A stretch of 57,999 bases of DNA from Owenia fusiformis (taxonomy: Eukaryota; Annelida; Polychaeta; Sabellida; Oweniidae). Shown one piece after another: positions 42,777 through 53,850 of this stretch. The position numbers and the translations under genes are program-made. Numbering within the stretch: position 1 is the first letter of the stretch; the number at the start of each line of letters is the position of its first letter. The stretch covers positions 30,013,986-30,071,984 of the forward strand of contig CAIIXF020000004.1 of NCBI GenBank assembly GCA_903813345.2. The letters run 5' to 3'. Under the pieces are notes generated by a model. The model had not been told where the DNA came from, did no database searches, and saw only the letters and a program-made list of their open reading frames with translations.

Positions 42777-44009
42777 TCAAGTATGCATTCTATAATGTCG
42801 GTTAAGACTAGACTTATGAGAAAATCGTATAGAGCAAACATCGCATTTAAAGTTCTTTTCCCTGGTATGGATTTTATAATGTGAGTCCAGATGCGACTTT
42901 CGTCCAAAGCTTTTAGAGCAAATATTACACTTGAAGTTCTTTTCTCCAGTGTGAATGATATAATGTTTGTCAAGATGTGCCTTTTGCCTAAATCTTTTAG
43001 AACAAACATTACACGTGAAGTATTTTACTCCAGTATGAACTTTATAATGTAAGTTGAGATTAGTACTTTGCGCAAATGATTTGAAACAAACATTACATTT
43101 GAACCTCTTTTCTCCAGTATGACTGCTATAATGTACTTTGAGACACCACTTGTGCCTAAATGGTTTAGAACAAATATCGCATTTAAAGTTCTTTTCTCCA
43201 GTATGAACTCTATTATGACTGACAAGATGAGCCTTTTGCCTAAATGTTGTGAAACAAATATCACATTTGAAGTTCTTTTCTCCAGTATGTATATTATAAT
43301 GTTTGTTAAGATTGGACGTTTGTGTAAATGTTTTAGAACAGATTTCACATTTGAAGTTTTTTTCTTCAGTATGTATATTATAATGTTTGTTCAGGTTCGA
43401 TTTTTGAGTAAATGCTTTAGAACAAACATCACATTTGAAAGCCCTTTCTCCAGTATGAATTCTGTAATGTAAGTTAAGATAATACTTTTCAGGAAATGAT
43501 TTAGAACAAACATCACATTTGAAGTTCTTTTCTCCAGTATGAATTCTAAAATGTCTGTCAAGACCGGATTTTTGTATAAATGGCTTAGAACAAACCCCAC
43601 ATTTGAAGTTCTTTTCTCCAGTATGAATTCTATAATGTGTATTAAGCTGTGACTTATGTGTAAATGATCTAAAACAAACATTACATTTGAAGTTTTTTTC
43701 TCCAGTATTGATTATATGATGTCTGCTCAGTTTTGACTTTTCCGTAAATGTCTTGAAACAAACATCACATTCGAAGTTCGTTTCTCGAGTATTTCCAGTA
43801 TGGATTTTAAAGTGTCTTGAAAGACCACACTTAAATGTAAATGTTTTAGAACAAAGATTACATTTGAAGTTTTTTTCTCCTGTATGAATTCTATAATGTA
43901 CGTTAAGATGCGACTTTTGTGCAAATGTTTTAGAGCAAACATCACATTTGAAGTCCTTCACTTCCTTATACATTCTATAATGTGTCATTAGATTAGACTT
44001 GCGTTTGTG
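42777..44009 (-). CDS. Poly-zinc-finger protein, locus C (14 fingers)
   Basis: A continuous frame of about 411 codons with fourteen C2H2 fingers of the type NFKCDVCSKTFTQKSNLN joined by HTGEKN linkers. Finger 3 has lost its last His (HHIIN), and one linker between fingers 2 and 3 is enlarged (GNTRETN). The 5' end has only half a finger and no ATG, so the start must lie on another exon, possibly through an acceptor near 44020. The frame ends at HT-TGA in a linker where Gly is expected, with decayed finger sequence (NFTCNICC) beyond it, so the array was once longer. Probably nuclear and DNA-binding. Confidence 0.75.
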   Translation of the reverse strand, partial: HKRKSNLMTHYRMYKEVKDFKCDVCSKTFAQKSHLNVHYRIHTGEKNFKCNLCSKTFTFKCGLSRHFKIHTGNTRETNFECDVCFKTFTEKSKLSRHHIINTGEKNFKCNVCFRSFTHKSQLNTHYRIHTGEKNFKCGVCSKPFIQKSGLDRHFRIHTGEKNFKCDVCSKSFPEKYYLNLHYRIHTGERAFKCDVCSKAFTQKSNLNKHYNIHTEEKNFKCEICSKTFTQTSNLNKHYNIHTGEKNFKCDICFTTFRQKAHLVSHNRVHTGEKNFKCDICSKPFRHKWCLKVHYSSHTGEKRFKCNVCFKSFAQSTNLNLHYKVHTGVKYFTCNVCSKRFRQKAHLDKHYIIHTGEKNFKCNICSKSFGRKSHLDSHYKIHTREKNFKCDVCSIRFSHKSSLNRHYRMHT

Positions 44010-44349
44010 CACTCAATACCCGACTCTATAAGATAATATTATATTACAAAAATATGTTCTCCTTTGTGGCCATATACTAGTCCCCTTATCATCTGTTATA
44101 AATTAATGTAACGATAGAAGTGTCATTCTTCATCAAGCAAATATAATTATTTACCATAATCATATTACTATTTATCACACTTTCAGCTGGGCCATCGGCA
44201 TTGTTTATTCTATACCATTAGTATATCAGGTAGGACCTTACCCCATGTATCATTGTTCATAATGTATTCATTTCCATAGTAAGTTCAAAATGATGGTGGA
44301 TTCTACAGCAATAGTAGCTTTTAATTTGACATATTCAGTACTGTCAACC

Positions 44350-44700
44350 CCTAAAGATTTTCTCGCGGGACAGATTTTTTAGACCCAGTGCCCAAAATTC
44401 GCGGGATTTTGCGGGACATCTACTAAATTCGCGGGATTTTGCGGGACATTTAAGGGATTTGCGTGATTGCGCTAATAGGAGATTTTTTTTATCAAATTCG
44501 CGGGATTTCGCGGGACCATTCAAGGGACAAACACCCTAATTGCGGGACAGTTAACAGGTGTACCACCAAAAACTTCATAGAGGGACAGATTTTTTAGACA
44601 AAGTGCCCTAAATTTGCGCGGTTTCGCGGGACATCCACCTAAATTTGCAGGATGTCCCGGGACATTCAAGGGATTTGCGTGATTGGGACTAATGTAAGCG
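44350..44700 (+). repeat. GCGGGAC-rich degenerate repeat
   Basis: The words ATTCGCGGGATTT and TTGCGGGACAT recur about nine times. CATTTAAGGGATTTGCGTGATTG and CATTCAAGGGATTTGCGTGATTG end two half-units, so the block is a diverged tandem pair of about 220 bases. Similar words recur at 47880-47915 and 48365-48400. Confidence 0.65.
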
Positions 44701-45724
44701 TGTAGAAGTACTTAAATCAAACTTTCAGATACTGATTAATCAAATATAATGCACCGTTACATTGTAACTTAAATAAACGTCAACACAATTTCACAAAATT
44801 CGCATAGGAATATTATTAAACTTTATTGTAATTTATCAAAAACAAAAACCATGCTTCAGGTGTGATTACCGTAATCTAACACGAAATTCAAAAATTCGGA
44901 ACAATACTTTGCACTTCTGGCGTCGTGACCAACTATGAAACGCTTACCCCCATAATGTTATATATTAAAATGTACCTATTCATATACTGTAGGCATGGGC
45001 TTTCAATTGAAAGCCCATGATATACTGTAGGGGTTCGATTAATCTACATCAAATTATAGGGAATGAGGTTAATTTTCTAGATAGGGTTTGTATAAAAAAC
45101 CGGGTACCGGGTAGTAAATCCTCCATGCCGGTTCAAACTTGGTACCCGGTCGAAAAAAAAAACAAACGAAATATACGAATACACAACATAATAGAGAGGT
45201 TAAGCTACACGTATTTAACAAAACTTGAACGTGAACTTCAATGCGCGCGCAGATAAATGACGTCGGATTTGTTTATTTCCTTTGGGCCAGCGTGAAGTTT
45301 ACAGGTTTTTACATGAGATTATCATATTCGTGCAATTTACAGACGCATATTCAACAAAGCATGAACGTGTACTTCTATGCGCGCGCAGGAAAATGACGTC
45401 AGATTAGTCTACTTTCTACAGGTAGGCGTGAAAGTTACAGGTTTCTACGTGTAGATGAGTGATTACACGTCCCTCATTACGTGATTGATTTTAGCTATGT
45501 TCTAGGATGGCCCTGGAGCCCATATTTGATACAGACAATCTTACTTGTTATATTGGTAAACCCCAATCCTTAATTGGAAATTAGAATACATTTTAATGGG
45601 TAAATGACAACTTCAAATGTGATCGTTTGTTCATTCCATACAATATAAATTGGCAAGACCTATTTGATGCCCGGGGCTTAGTAAAATATGTATACTAAAC
45701 GAAATGAAATGACAACCAGGGCAA

Positions 45725-46507
45725 GAAAGGATTTAGTGCGCCCTCCATTATGATCTCCCCATGAACAAAAATAAATTCATCTGATTTTTCAAAATAAATA
45801 TACTGCTTTTATTATTACATTTATATGTACACTAGTATCTTGTTGACCTATATTCAGCACTGAATGGACCACTTATTAGGGCCAATATTCAATCATAAAG
45901 TGTACAGGGGTAGAGATGCCAAACCATGAAGTCTTTTTGTGTCTGTCAAAATCCATTTGCATCCTACACATCCCTACATCTTATCCAAATGTGTTATTAA
46001 TTAATGAAACATAACAGTATAATTTTTGTATTTACAAAGTTTTATGGGATTTCATAAGTCTAAAAGTTGCTTTTGAAGCATTTTTCTATTGCCATTTTGT
46101 AGGAAAAAATGATGAAAAAATCTTTTAATTGAAGTTTGACCTGAATCGTTTGCAAACTTTATATTTGCACATCTGATGTGATATACCATTTGTGTCATAT
46201 TGTGAAATTATTTAATTTGCAATCGATTCAGGTCATAGTGTATTTTAGGTATTTTTGTGAAAATCAATAGAAACCAATGGTCTCCATCGGAATCTGATGG
46301 TATCCACATGTTAAGCCAATAGAACACATCCAATGTCAAGTCAATATACCCTTGATGAACTTAATGACCTCAACCTCAAACAATGTGGGTCAAAACGCTT
46401 AAATATTTTCCAAAGTATTATGTGACATTGTATTCTTTATGTTACAGTTAAAAATGATTCATTTTGTTCATGGGGAATCCATAATAGAAAGTGCACTAGA
46501 CCCTTTA
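45725..46507. mobile_element. Innermost inverted-repeat element (783 bp)
   Basis: About 45 bases around AAAGGATTTAGTGCGCCC and CCCCATGAACAAAA at the left are complemented at 46462-46507. No target duplication recognised. Confidence 0.65.
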
Positions 46508-46562
46508 ATTGTGGTTGAATATGAAATTAAGCAAAAATAAAAAACAAAATGTTTTATTGCGA

Positions 46563-46640
46563 CTAGATTCGAACCCAGGCCTTACGAACATACGTGAAGT
46601 GCTAGATTGCCGAAGTGCTATCCATTACACCATAGAGGCA
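46563..46640 (-). tRNA. tRNA-like sequence, pseudogene
   Basis: The minus strand has ATGGTGTAATGGATAGCACT (A box) and CTGGGTTCGAATC (B box) at the right distance. The anticodon arm is distorted by a repeated AGCACTTC and the T stem is imperfect, so it is a tRNA-derived relic carried inside the inner element. Confidence 0.45.
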
Positions 46641-47569
46641 TGACCTTTAGACACACTCACCACATAAATATAGCTCCACGTCCACTGACATGGTTTCAGA
46701 CGTGTAGCTTAACTGAAAATTTTCTTAAACGTGTACTTGAGCGTGGACTTACGCGTTCAGGTTCACGGTTTGCATTTATACGTGTAGCTTAACCTCTCTA
46801 TTTAGATCATTAGAAAACGTGTAAGATTTGTTTTGAATTTACAAAAATGTATGTAACTTCCTTCAAAATTGAGCTAGAAGCTTCAAATTAAAAGCATTTT
46901 AAAGCTCTTTTCTTCCTCTATCATCTTGGTCATATTTCCATTGGTAATGAAGGGGGGGGGGGGTGCGATCGCACCCCCACCTGGCTACGCCAATGACATT
47001 GTAAGACGATTTGAAAAACAAGACAAATCAATCATACTCTATTTTCAATAGTTCGTATGTTGGTACGTGAATTGTTTTGATTATGATTTAAATCTGTAAA
47101 TAGCTATCGTTGCTTTAGCAGAGAGGTGACGTGTGTTAATTTGCATGATGCAACGTGTAAGATTTTGATTATTAATCATAATTTAAGTTATTCCAATTTA
47201 TGACAAAATGTCCACTGAATTGTAAATTGTTATGTCTTACAATGTCATAGGCGTAGCCAGGAGAGGGTGCGATGGTGCGATCGCACCCCCCCATAACCAA
47301 TGAAAATATGGCCATAACGATAGAGGAAGAAAAGTGCCTTAAAATATGCTTTTTATTTGAAGCTTCTAGCTCAATTTTGAATCATGTTACATACATTTTA
47401 GCAAATTCAAAACAAATCTTACACGTTTTCTCATAATCTAATTATGTTATATATTCGTATTTTTCGTTTTTTGGGTACCCGTTTTTTTGACCGGGTACCG
47501 GGTACCAAGTTTGAACCCAGCATGGAGGATTTACTACCCGGTACCCGGTTTTTTATACAAACCCTTTTT

Positions 47570-47921
47570 AGATATCAGCGTACATTTATTGTAACTCGCG
47601 TTTGCTAACATTTGCTCAGTTCTGAGATGAAGGCCACACGGGTAGTAAAAAGGCCAACGTTGGAACTATTTGTGACCTACATCCCTATTTTCGTAATTAA
47701 AATGAAAGTTGAACCCTTCCCCTTTATTTTGATACCAAACAACAGCATGCTAGGTACTTAAAATTAGGTAAACTTTACTCCCGCAAAAGTGCAAAAACTT
47801 AGCTTCTTATATAAGATAAGATAATCAAAATATAGGGGATTGCAACAATTTCGGAAATTCGCGGTGGTCAAAGCCACATTTTGCGGGACCTTGCGGGACA
47901 ATGCGGGACACGCGAATTACT
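47570..47921. other. Spacer with GCGGGAC words
   Basis: AT-rich DNA followed by a GCGGGAC cluster at 47880-47910. No gene supported. Confidence 0.4.
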
Positions 47922-48347
47922 CAGATGCGAGTAGGTAGTTACCAGTTTCGCCACCAGGTGGCTGATTCGGGGGAATTAACATGGCAGGGTATTACAAAAT
48001 TCCCTTAAACTTGAATATGCATCAGTTTTAGTAGTTCACTTTTCATATTACCCCTGTGTATCTGATAGTTATACAAATTAAAATATGTCCAGTAAAAGAA
48101 AATATTATCTGCCCAACACAAGAAAAAATATTTCACTTTTTGTGGTTTTACAACATGGGCTCTATGGGGAATCTCCCCGACCTAGAAGTCACATTTTCAA
48201 AGAAAATTAAATTTTCAGAGTTGATTAACTCTTATCAAAACCTCATTTCTAAATGTAATTTTACATGTAGATTCCAAATATGACATCAGTTTGACTGAAT
48301 TTTGAATTTTTAATGACGTAAATCAAGATTATTTCTACTCGCATCTG
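47922..48347 (+). mobile_element. CAGATGCGAGTAG MITE, complete copy (426 bp)
   Basis: CAGATGCGAGTAG at the left and its exact complement at the right make 13-bp inverted ends. Partial relatives lie at 30934 (plus) and 39807-39886 (minus). Near the left end is GCCACCAGGTGGCTG, close to the animal CTCF core. Target duplication not resolved. Confidence 0.7.
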
Positions 48348-48419
48348 GGATATTAGCCTAATTTTGATCAAATTCGCGGGATAATCCCGCCATTCGCGGG
48401 ACACTTGACAGCTCTGCGT

Positions 48420-48730
48420 TAGTGCGCTAGCGCGTTAGCGCGTAGCGCGTGTTTTTATTATAACCGCTTTGTAGAGATATTAGTGATTCCGTTTCTCTCT
48501 CCGGTTGAGATTTTATTTTAGAAGCTGTGATTCCGTTTTGGATTCTTCACTTAGAGATGTTCGACCATGCCGCCATATTTGCAGAGAAAGCAGCAGCGTG
48601 GATTTCATCAAAGTTCCTTATGCTACACTCCTCTTCGATACAAATGAAATTACTTACAGTCCGTTGTTAACCGATGCGCTAACAGTCATAGAAGATGTTG
48701 ATGTAAGAACGCGCAAGCTTCGCTGAAAGA
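48420..48730 (+). other. GC-rich motif and possible exon
   Basis: GCGCTAGCGCGTTAGCGCGT is a short palindromic stretch. The following 250 bases have balanced composition and are open in two plus frames, one reading ATGTTCGACCATGCC (MFDHAAIFAEKAAAWISSKF). Neither can be chosen from the sequence alone. Confidence 0.2.
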
Positions 48731-48962
48731 GGTAAATCTATTGGCAAGATTTGACTCCCAATGATCTCCCTAGAATTTTTTCCGAGCGGGAGGGGGGGGG
48801 GGGGGGTTTCGACGTCTCCTCTGCCTACACTCATTTTTTTATTCTGTTGACGCGAGTTTATTCTGACAAGAAAGCAAAAAAATAATATGAAATTGATTAA
48901 GGCAAGAAACGGAAGCAACACCCAATAAGTTATATGTCATTTTGAAGGGCTATAGACTAGAC

Positions 48963-49715
48963 TATCAGGGACCACAGAGGTTTTTTAAAAAATGCATAAA
49001 AAAATCTGAAAAAATCCATATTTATGTAAAATTGGCTGAGAAAATCAATGAAACCATTCCCAAAGTTGTAGCTTGAACCATTAAAAAGTTATAGGGGTCT
49101 AAAGATGGAAAATCGAAAAAAAAGTTTTGTCAAAAAGTGTGTGTCACATGACATGGGATGTCATATTCTGAGTCACTGATGGGTGTCATATTTTTTAATT
49201 TTCTCAAAGTATACAAAAAAGGCATTATTAATCTGAAAACCAAATGGAGATAGCATTATTGGTTCAATTTTTATAACAAAAACAAGAAAAGTGTGTTTTT
49301 ATCATAAAAAAAGTATTTGTTTGAAGTTTTCATTTCAAGTGTATCAGGGTGGGGAAGACAAATATCTTTTAAACTATGCAGCAAAAAATCTGAAAAATCT
49401 ACATATATGTGTACAATTGGCTAAGAAAGGCAATGAAATCATTTTCAAATTGATAGGTTGAATGATTAAAAAGTTATAGGGGTCTAAAGATGAAAGAAAA
49501 CTAAAAAAAAATGTCAAAAAGTATATGTTATAATAGTCATATGACACAGTATGTCATATATGATGTCACTGATGTTTGTCCAATCTTTTTTTACATTGAA
49601 GAAGACTAAAAAGCTATAAATATTCTGAAAACCACAAGCAGATAACATGATTGGTTCAGTTTTTATGACTAAAACAAAAAAATAAGGTATATTTTGGCTA
49701 TACATTATTAATATT
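48963..49715 (+). repeat. Diverged 378-bp direct duplication
   Basis: Both copies contain AAAATCTGAAAAA-TC-A, AAAAAGTTATAGGGGTCTAA, a GTCATAT-rich part and CTGAAAACCA...GATTGGTTCA in the same order. Similarity is roughly 70-75 percent by eye. Confidence 0.75.
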
Positions 49716-51537
49716 TTAAAATTCTGTTTAGTCAAGTATATTGATCAATTCATTCAAAATTATATTTTACAGCTACTAGGACATGTAGGATGGTGTGAGG
49801 AATATTTTTATCTTGATGCAAAACTCAGGCTTTGCCTCTTTATTTACATATAAGTTAAGCAGCATGAATAAATAAATCATGAAACATAAAGGCTATTTAT
49901 TTCGACATTTATGATTTAGGTATTGAGGTATCACTTATCTTGTGCCTCTCTAATATTAACAAGATACCTTTAGATCTTTTTGATGGGCAACAAGAGCAAT
50001 GAGACTACTACTAAGTATTATTTGGCTCTCAAAATTTGCCTCCCAAATAATACCTTCAATTATAGAGATCAACTTGTGCCTCTTTATTAATAATCAATAA
50101 TCTTAATAATCATCATGTGCTGTTCAAGACAAGTACATGTAGGAATGCTTGTAGAAATGAGTAAGTGCATCTTAAGCTTGAGCATGATCAATAAAAAGTT
50201 TAATTTAGATGTGCATCTTTATGTTTATTCTGTATTTTCAAAAAGTTTAAGTCTAGTAAATGGCTCAAAATATTGCTGATACAAAAATTAAATTCTCAAA
50301 TATTATTAACCTTTTGATTAAATGTTGCCTTTTTGATGAGTAGCAAGAGCAATGTGATTATTTCTGCCTCTTAATATCTTGAATAAATACAAATGTAAAG
50401 GCCAATTTGTGCCTTTAAATAGTCAGATGGTTATCAATCTCAATTATAATTGTGTGTCACTCCAATCAATTAGAAATAGATGTGCAGCTGGTCAAGCAGA
50501 AGCATAATTATAATATGTGCCTCTTAAAATATCAGATTATGCCTCTTTAATTCCCAAAAGTTCTAATTTTGGATTAATCCACAACATCATGCAAAATAAT
50601 ATGAATTTGAATCATATTTAGTTTCTTATATTATCATTTAAATGATATATGATAAGACCAACAAACGTTATTAACAATTAAGTTCAAGGGTAGTTCAAAT
50701 ATTGACTGAAGTGAATTTGACCCTATTATCGCCCACTTCCGGAAGTCACGTTTTGCGAAAATTTATAACTTTCTTCTGCTTTCCTGATCAAATAAATGTG
50801 ATACAGACCTTAAGATGAATTTATAGAGGTAGGTAGCATATATCTTAAACCAAATATGCTGACAGGCTTGCATAAATCTTGGCCAGAAGACTGACTGAGT
50901 GACTGATCTTGAACATGACAAAATGGCGGAAGTAGATCCAAAACAATATGGCGGAAGTAGCCTGCGTTTTTTTAAATCAACGGTGCACACCGGGATCACT
51001 TAATTTTTAAATTTATTTTTATAAATTTCAAAAGAAAAGTGACTTTTCTTGCGATTGAGCTTTTGACATGGAGTTGACGGGGAGTAAAACAATGTGCAAT
51101 AGTTCAGTCAAAAATATGCTCCACTTCAAACTCAATTTTCGAAAAATTATAAGCGTTTATTTGGGCAAAATTGAACAAAAGTGAAATATTTCACATGTTA
51201 TTACTTCATTTCGATGTATTGAGAGTAATTATCTGACCCCTTATTATTCAAAAAACGGTCATCAAAACTTGGGTGAATTGCCAATGTCAACAAAAATTTT
51301 CGAAAATGGCGGCGAAAATGGTTTCACCTCTCTCATATTTTGCTTCATAACAATCAGCACAAGACAGGTTACGCTACATATTAAATACCCAATGGTAAAA
51401 CTTTGATTAATTATTAATTTGAGACCGATTTCATGGAATTGGGTGCAATAGTTTATTGTAAAATAAATTGTAAAGTTTCATAATTTAACATGTGAACAGA
51501 TACGAGCTGAAAATAAGCCTCAACCTCTGTGGTCCCT
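48967..51537. mobile_element. 2.6-kb element with AGGGACCACAGAGGTT ends
   Basis: AGGGACCACAGAGGTT at 48967 is exactly complemented at 51522-51537. Inside are a diverged 378-bp tandem duplication (48963-49715), about ten TGCCTCTTT-like words (49815-50570) and no long coding frame. Target duplication not clear. Probably a non-autonomous DNA element. Confidence 0.6.
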
Positions 51538-51540
51538 AAT

Positions 51541-51690
51541 CCTATTTAGTCTGAATTATATTCAGACTATAAGGCACCTATGTTAAAGTTTGGTAATCCA
51601 AAGTATTTGTTGTTTACATAGGAAGTGCTATTCAAAATGGCCGATTGGGTAAAATTAATTTGCACATCTGTTACTTCAACTAGCCATATC
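51541..51690 (+). repeat. Dispersed 145-bp repeat, copy 2
   Basis: Opposite-strand counterpart of 25446-25590, directly next to the right end of the 2.6-kb element. Confidence 0.75.
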
Positions 51691-52029
51691 GAGATTTTGA
51701 CGTCATTTGCTAATTAACATAATGTGACGTCACGCATGCATCATTGCAGAATTCTAATGGGATGTCCATATAGGACAAAATTGAATATCAAATAATTAAA
51801 TAAATGTTAAATTGATCCATTAGCTCAGGGTTAGAAATGGTGAACAGTGTTCGCGCTAGCCATTTAAATTTCTGAGTCCCAGGCACAGTCAGCACTATCA
51901 ATGGTATACTTTACCTTTAGTAATAGAAGAGAGAAGTTAAAAAGCTGTTTGTCACGATATTTACCGATCTATCCACTCTCTCCAATACGCATGCGCAGCC
52001 CGATGTAAAAAATAAGGCAGTGACTGGAG

Positions 52030-52047
52030 AGCCTAAAATTTTAGGCT
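52030..52047. repeat. 18-bp perfect palindrome
   Basis: AGCCTAAAATTTTAGGCT. It is followed by GGCTCTTTAGC and GCTAAAGAGCC, which form a further hairpin. Confidence 0.85.
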
Positions 52048-53202
52048 CTTTAGCATTTTGGTAACCCATTTGGCTAAAGAGCCTTAAATTTTAAGGTTCT
52101 TTGGCATTTCGGCTAGAAAGCCTTAAATAGGGTCTTTAGCATTTTGATTGCCAATTTTGCTAGAGAGCCAGCCTTAAAGGAATTCTAAGTGACGGAAATG
52201 ACAAAATATTGCTTCTGGGACGAGATCAAACGATTTTGTCATATTTTTACTCAACCTGTTTTGTAATTTAACAATCAACACAAATTAACATATTATATTT
52301 AAGCAGATACCTGAGATATTCATAAAAATATATTTTTTGATCGATAAACTCACTGATTATTAAACCGGAAGTGTCTTCTCTGAGGTCCGCGAAGAAAACG
52401 AAGAAGGAAACATACAACGATTTTATTCATTTCACTTTTGCAGTGGATTTGATTTTAAATGCTTCTAAATGATCCTTGAATGCTTCTAAATGATCCTTGA
52501 ATGCTTACTTTGACTTCCTATAAGAACTGTTTTGACTTCCCCACTTCATAAAAAGAACATTATCACTTTTTACTCGACTCGTAAATTTACTTCCGGTCTA
52601 CCGAAAAAAAGTTCTTAGAACCTTTTCAATCCTCAGTCTAAATTTGGCTTTTTAAAGGTTCAGTAACCTTCGTGGTGCGGCAACTTGGAGCAGTCATATA
52701 CTTGTTCAATTTTACTAATCAGTAAAGATTTTGATGTTTAGAATAGGCCCTTGGGAGAATGGTGTTGAGGTCACATTTAGTGATGCCCAATTGGAGGCTA
52801 GCCTAAAAAAACGTTGATACAAATGAAGGACTTTTGAAGGGGAAGTTTTTGCAAAAAATTGAAAAAATATTTTGTGCCTCTTGTCATTTGAAAATCCTAA
52901 AAATCGGCATCGGAATCTAATAGGCAATAGATTTGGAAGTGTATTCTCTGATGTCCCCGGGCTGATGTCCCTACATTCCCGATAAACTGCATCATGATGT
53001 GCTGTATCTAGAATTCAACAAGATCATTTTCTTCATCCCAAAGTCTCCTTCATACTTTTTGCCACCTTAAAAAAAAGCCAATACAAGTGATTAATTTCAT
53101 TAAACATAGATGGTTGAGCGTTGGAGCGAGCCCATGAATTTTTAAAAAATTGTGTACATAATATCCGGACCTCAGAGAACAAACTTCATAATGAAAAAAA
53201 TT

Positions 53203-53268
53203 GTACCAACATGGAATCGAACCTGCGCCGTGGGAGTATTAGGCGAACACCATAACCACAAAACTAGA
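53203..53268 (-). tRNA. tRNA-Val/Ile-like pseudogene
   Basis: The minus strand reads TTGTGGTTATGGTGTTCGCC and CAGGTTCGATTCC, like the D/anticodon 5' half of tRNA-Val and a B box, with AAT in the anticodon loop. Stems are mismatched, so it is not functional. Confidence 0.4.
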
Positions 53269-53349
53269 GTGTGTTTTCTTTTGTAAAATCTATATTTCAA
53301 TAATAAAACATATGTAAATAATATAATTATACATAGACCCAGTAACATT

Positions 53350-53850
53350 GTTTAATTTCTGTACAGTTTTTCATTTTCAAAATATGCATGTATACTTCCA
53401 GTTTTGTCTCTATTGAAAAGTTGTATTTCCCTCCTGGTTATTAAACCTTCTTTATAATTCTTATACTTATTTATTCCTATAATTTGTTCAAAAGTGATAT
53501 TATCAAAAAAATTCCATATATCCCTTATTTTTGTACACTCATAAAAATTATGTTTCACATTGTCAATTACATTACAATTTTAAAAAGAAATATCTCTAAT
53601 TCTAAGACCATTTAAAATCTCATTACATGGAAATACGTTGTGTAATGTTTTCCAATGAATAATTAAGAGTTTGGTATCTACTTTGCACTTAAATGCTCTA
53701 ATCCAAGTTGCACATGAAATATCCTTACCATTATACTGTAGAAACAATTTTCTTTTATCTGTACATATAATCCAAAACCTGATGCTTCATAACATATTAT
53801 CTCTATACCATTTAAATATACTAGAGTGGCTTGTACATACATTACCTTTA
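53350..53850 (-). mobile_element. LINE ORF2 C-terminal fragment
   Basis: The minus frame gives CNVIDNVKHNFYECTKIRDI, matching the His-x4-Cys half of a zf-RVT knuckle, then FFDNITFEQIIG and a C-terminus. Upstream frames show RLLIIHWKTLHNVFPC-like LINE wording with stops. It is a dead retrotransposon tail inside the hAT-like element. Confidence 0.6.

Larger units (their letters stand above)
45194..46798. mobile_element. Inner TA-flanked element (1,605 bp)
   Basis: GAGAGGTTAAGCTACACGTA at the left is matched inverted at the right, with TA on both sides (45192-45193 and 46799-46800), as in mariner-type insertions. Two direct units of about 142 bases near the left end share ATGCGCGCGCAG and AAATGACGTC. 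A tRNA-like sequence lies near the right end. Confidence 0.8.
45084..47564. mobile_element. Large foldback element containing two further elements
   Basis: GGGTTTGTATAAAAAACCGG at the left faces its complement at the right. The arms (with ACCGGGTACCGGGTAGT) remain similar for about 330 bases once the insertion at 45194-46798 is removed: 45084-45193 plus 46799-47003 against 47222-47564. TAGATA stands at both outer borders, with four extra T at the right. The 220-base loop is AT-rich. No transposase frame is present. Confidence 0.8.

Noticed and set aside
43025-43945. Minus-strand frames rich in KRTSNVMFVL
   Set aside because: Out-of-phase shadows of the locus C finger array.
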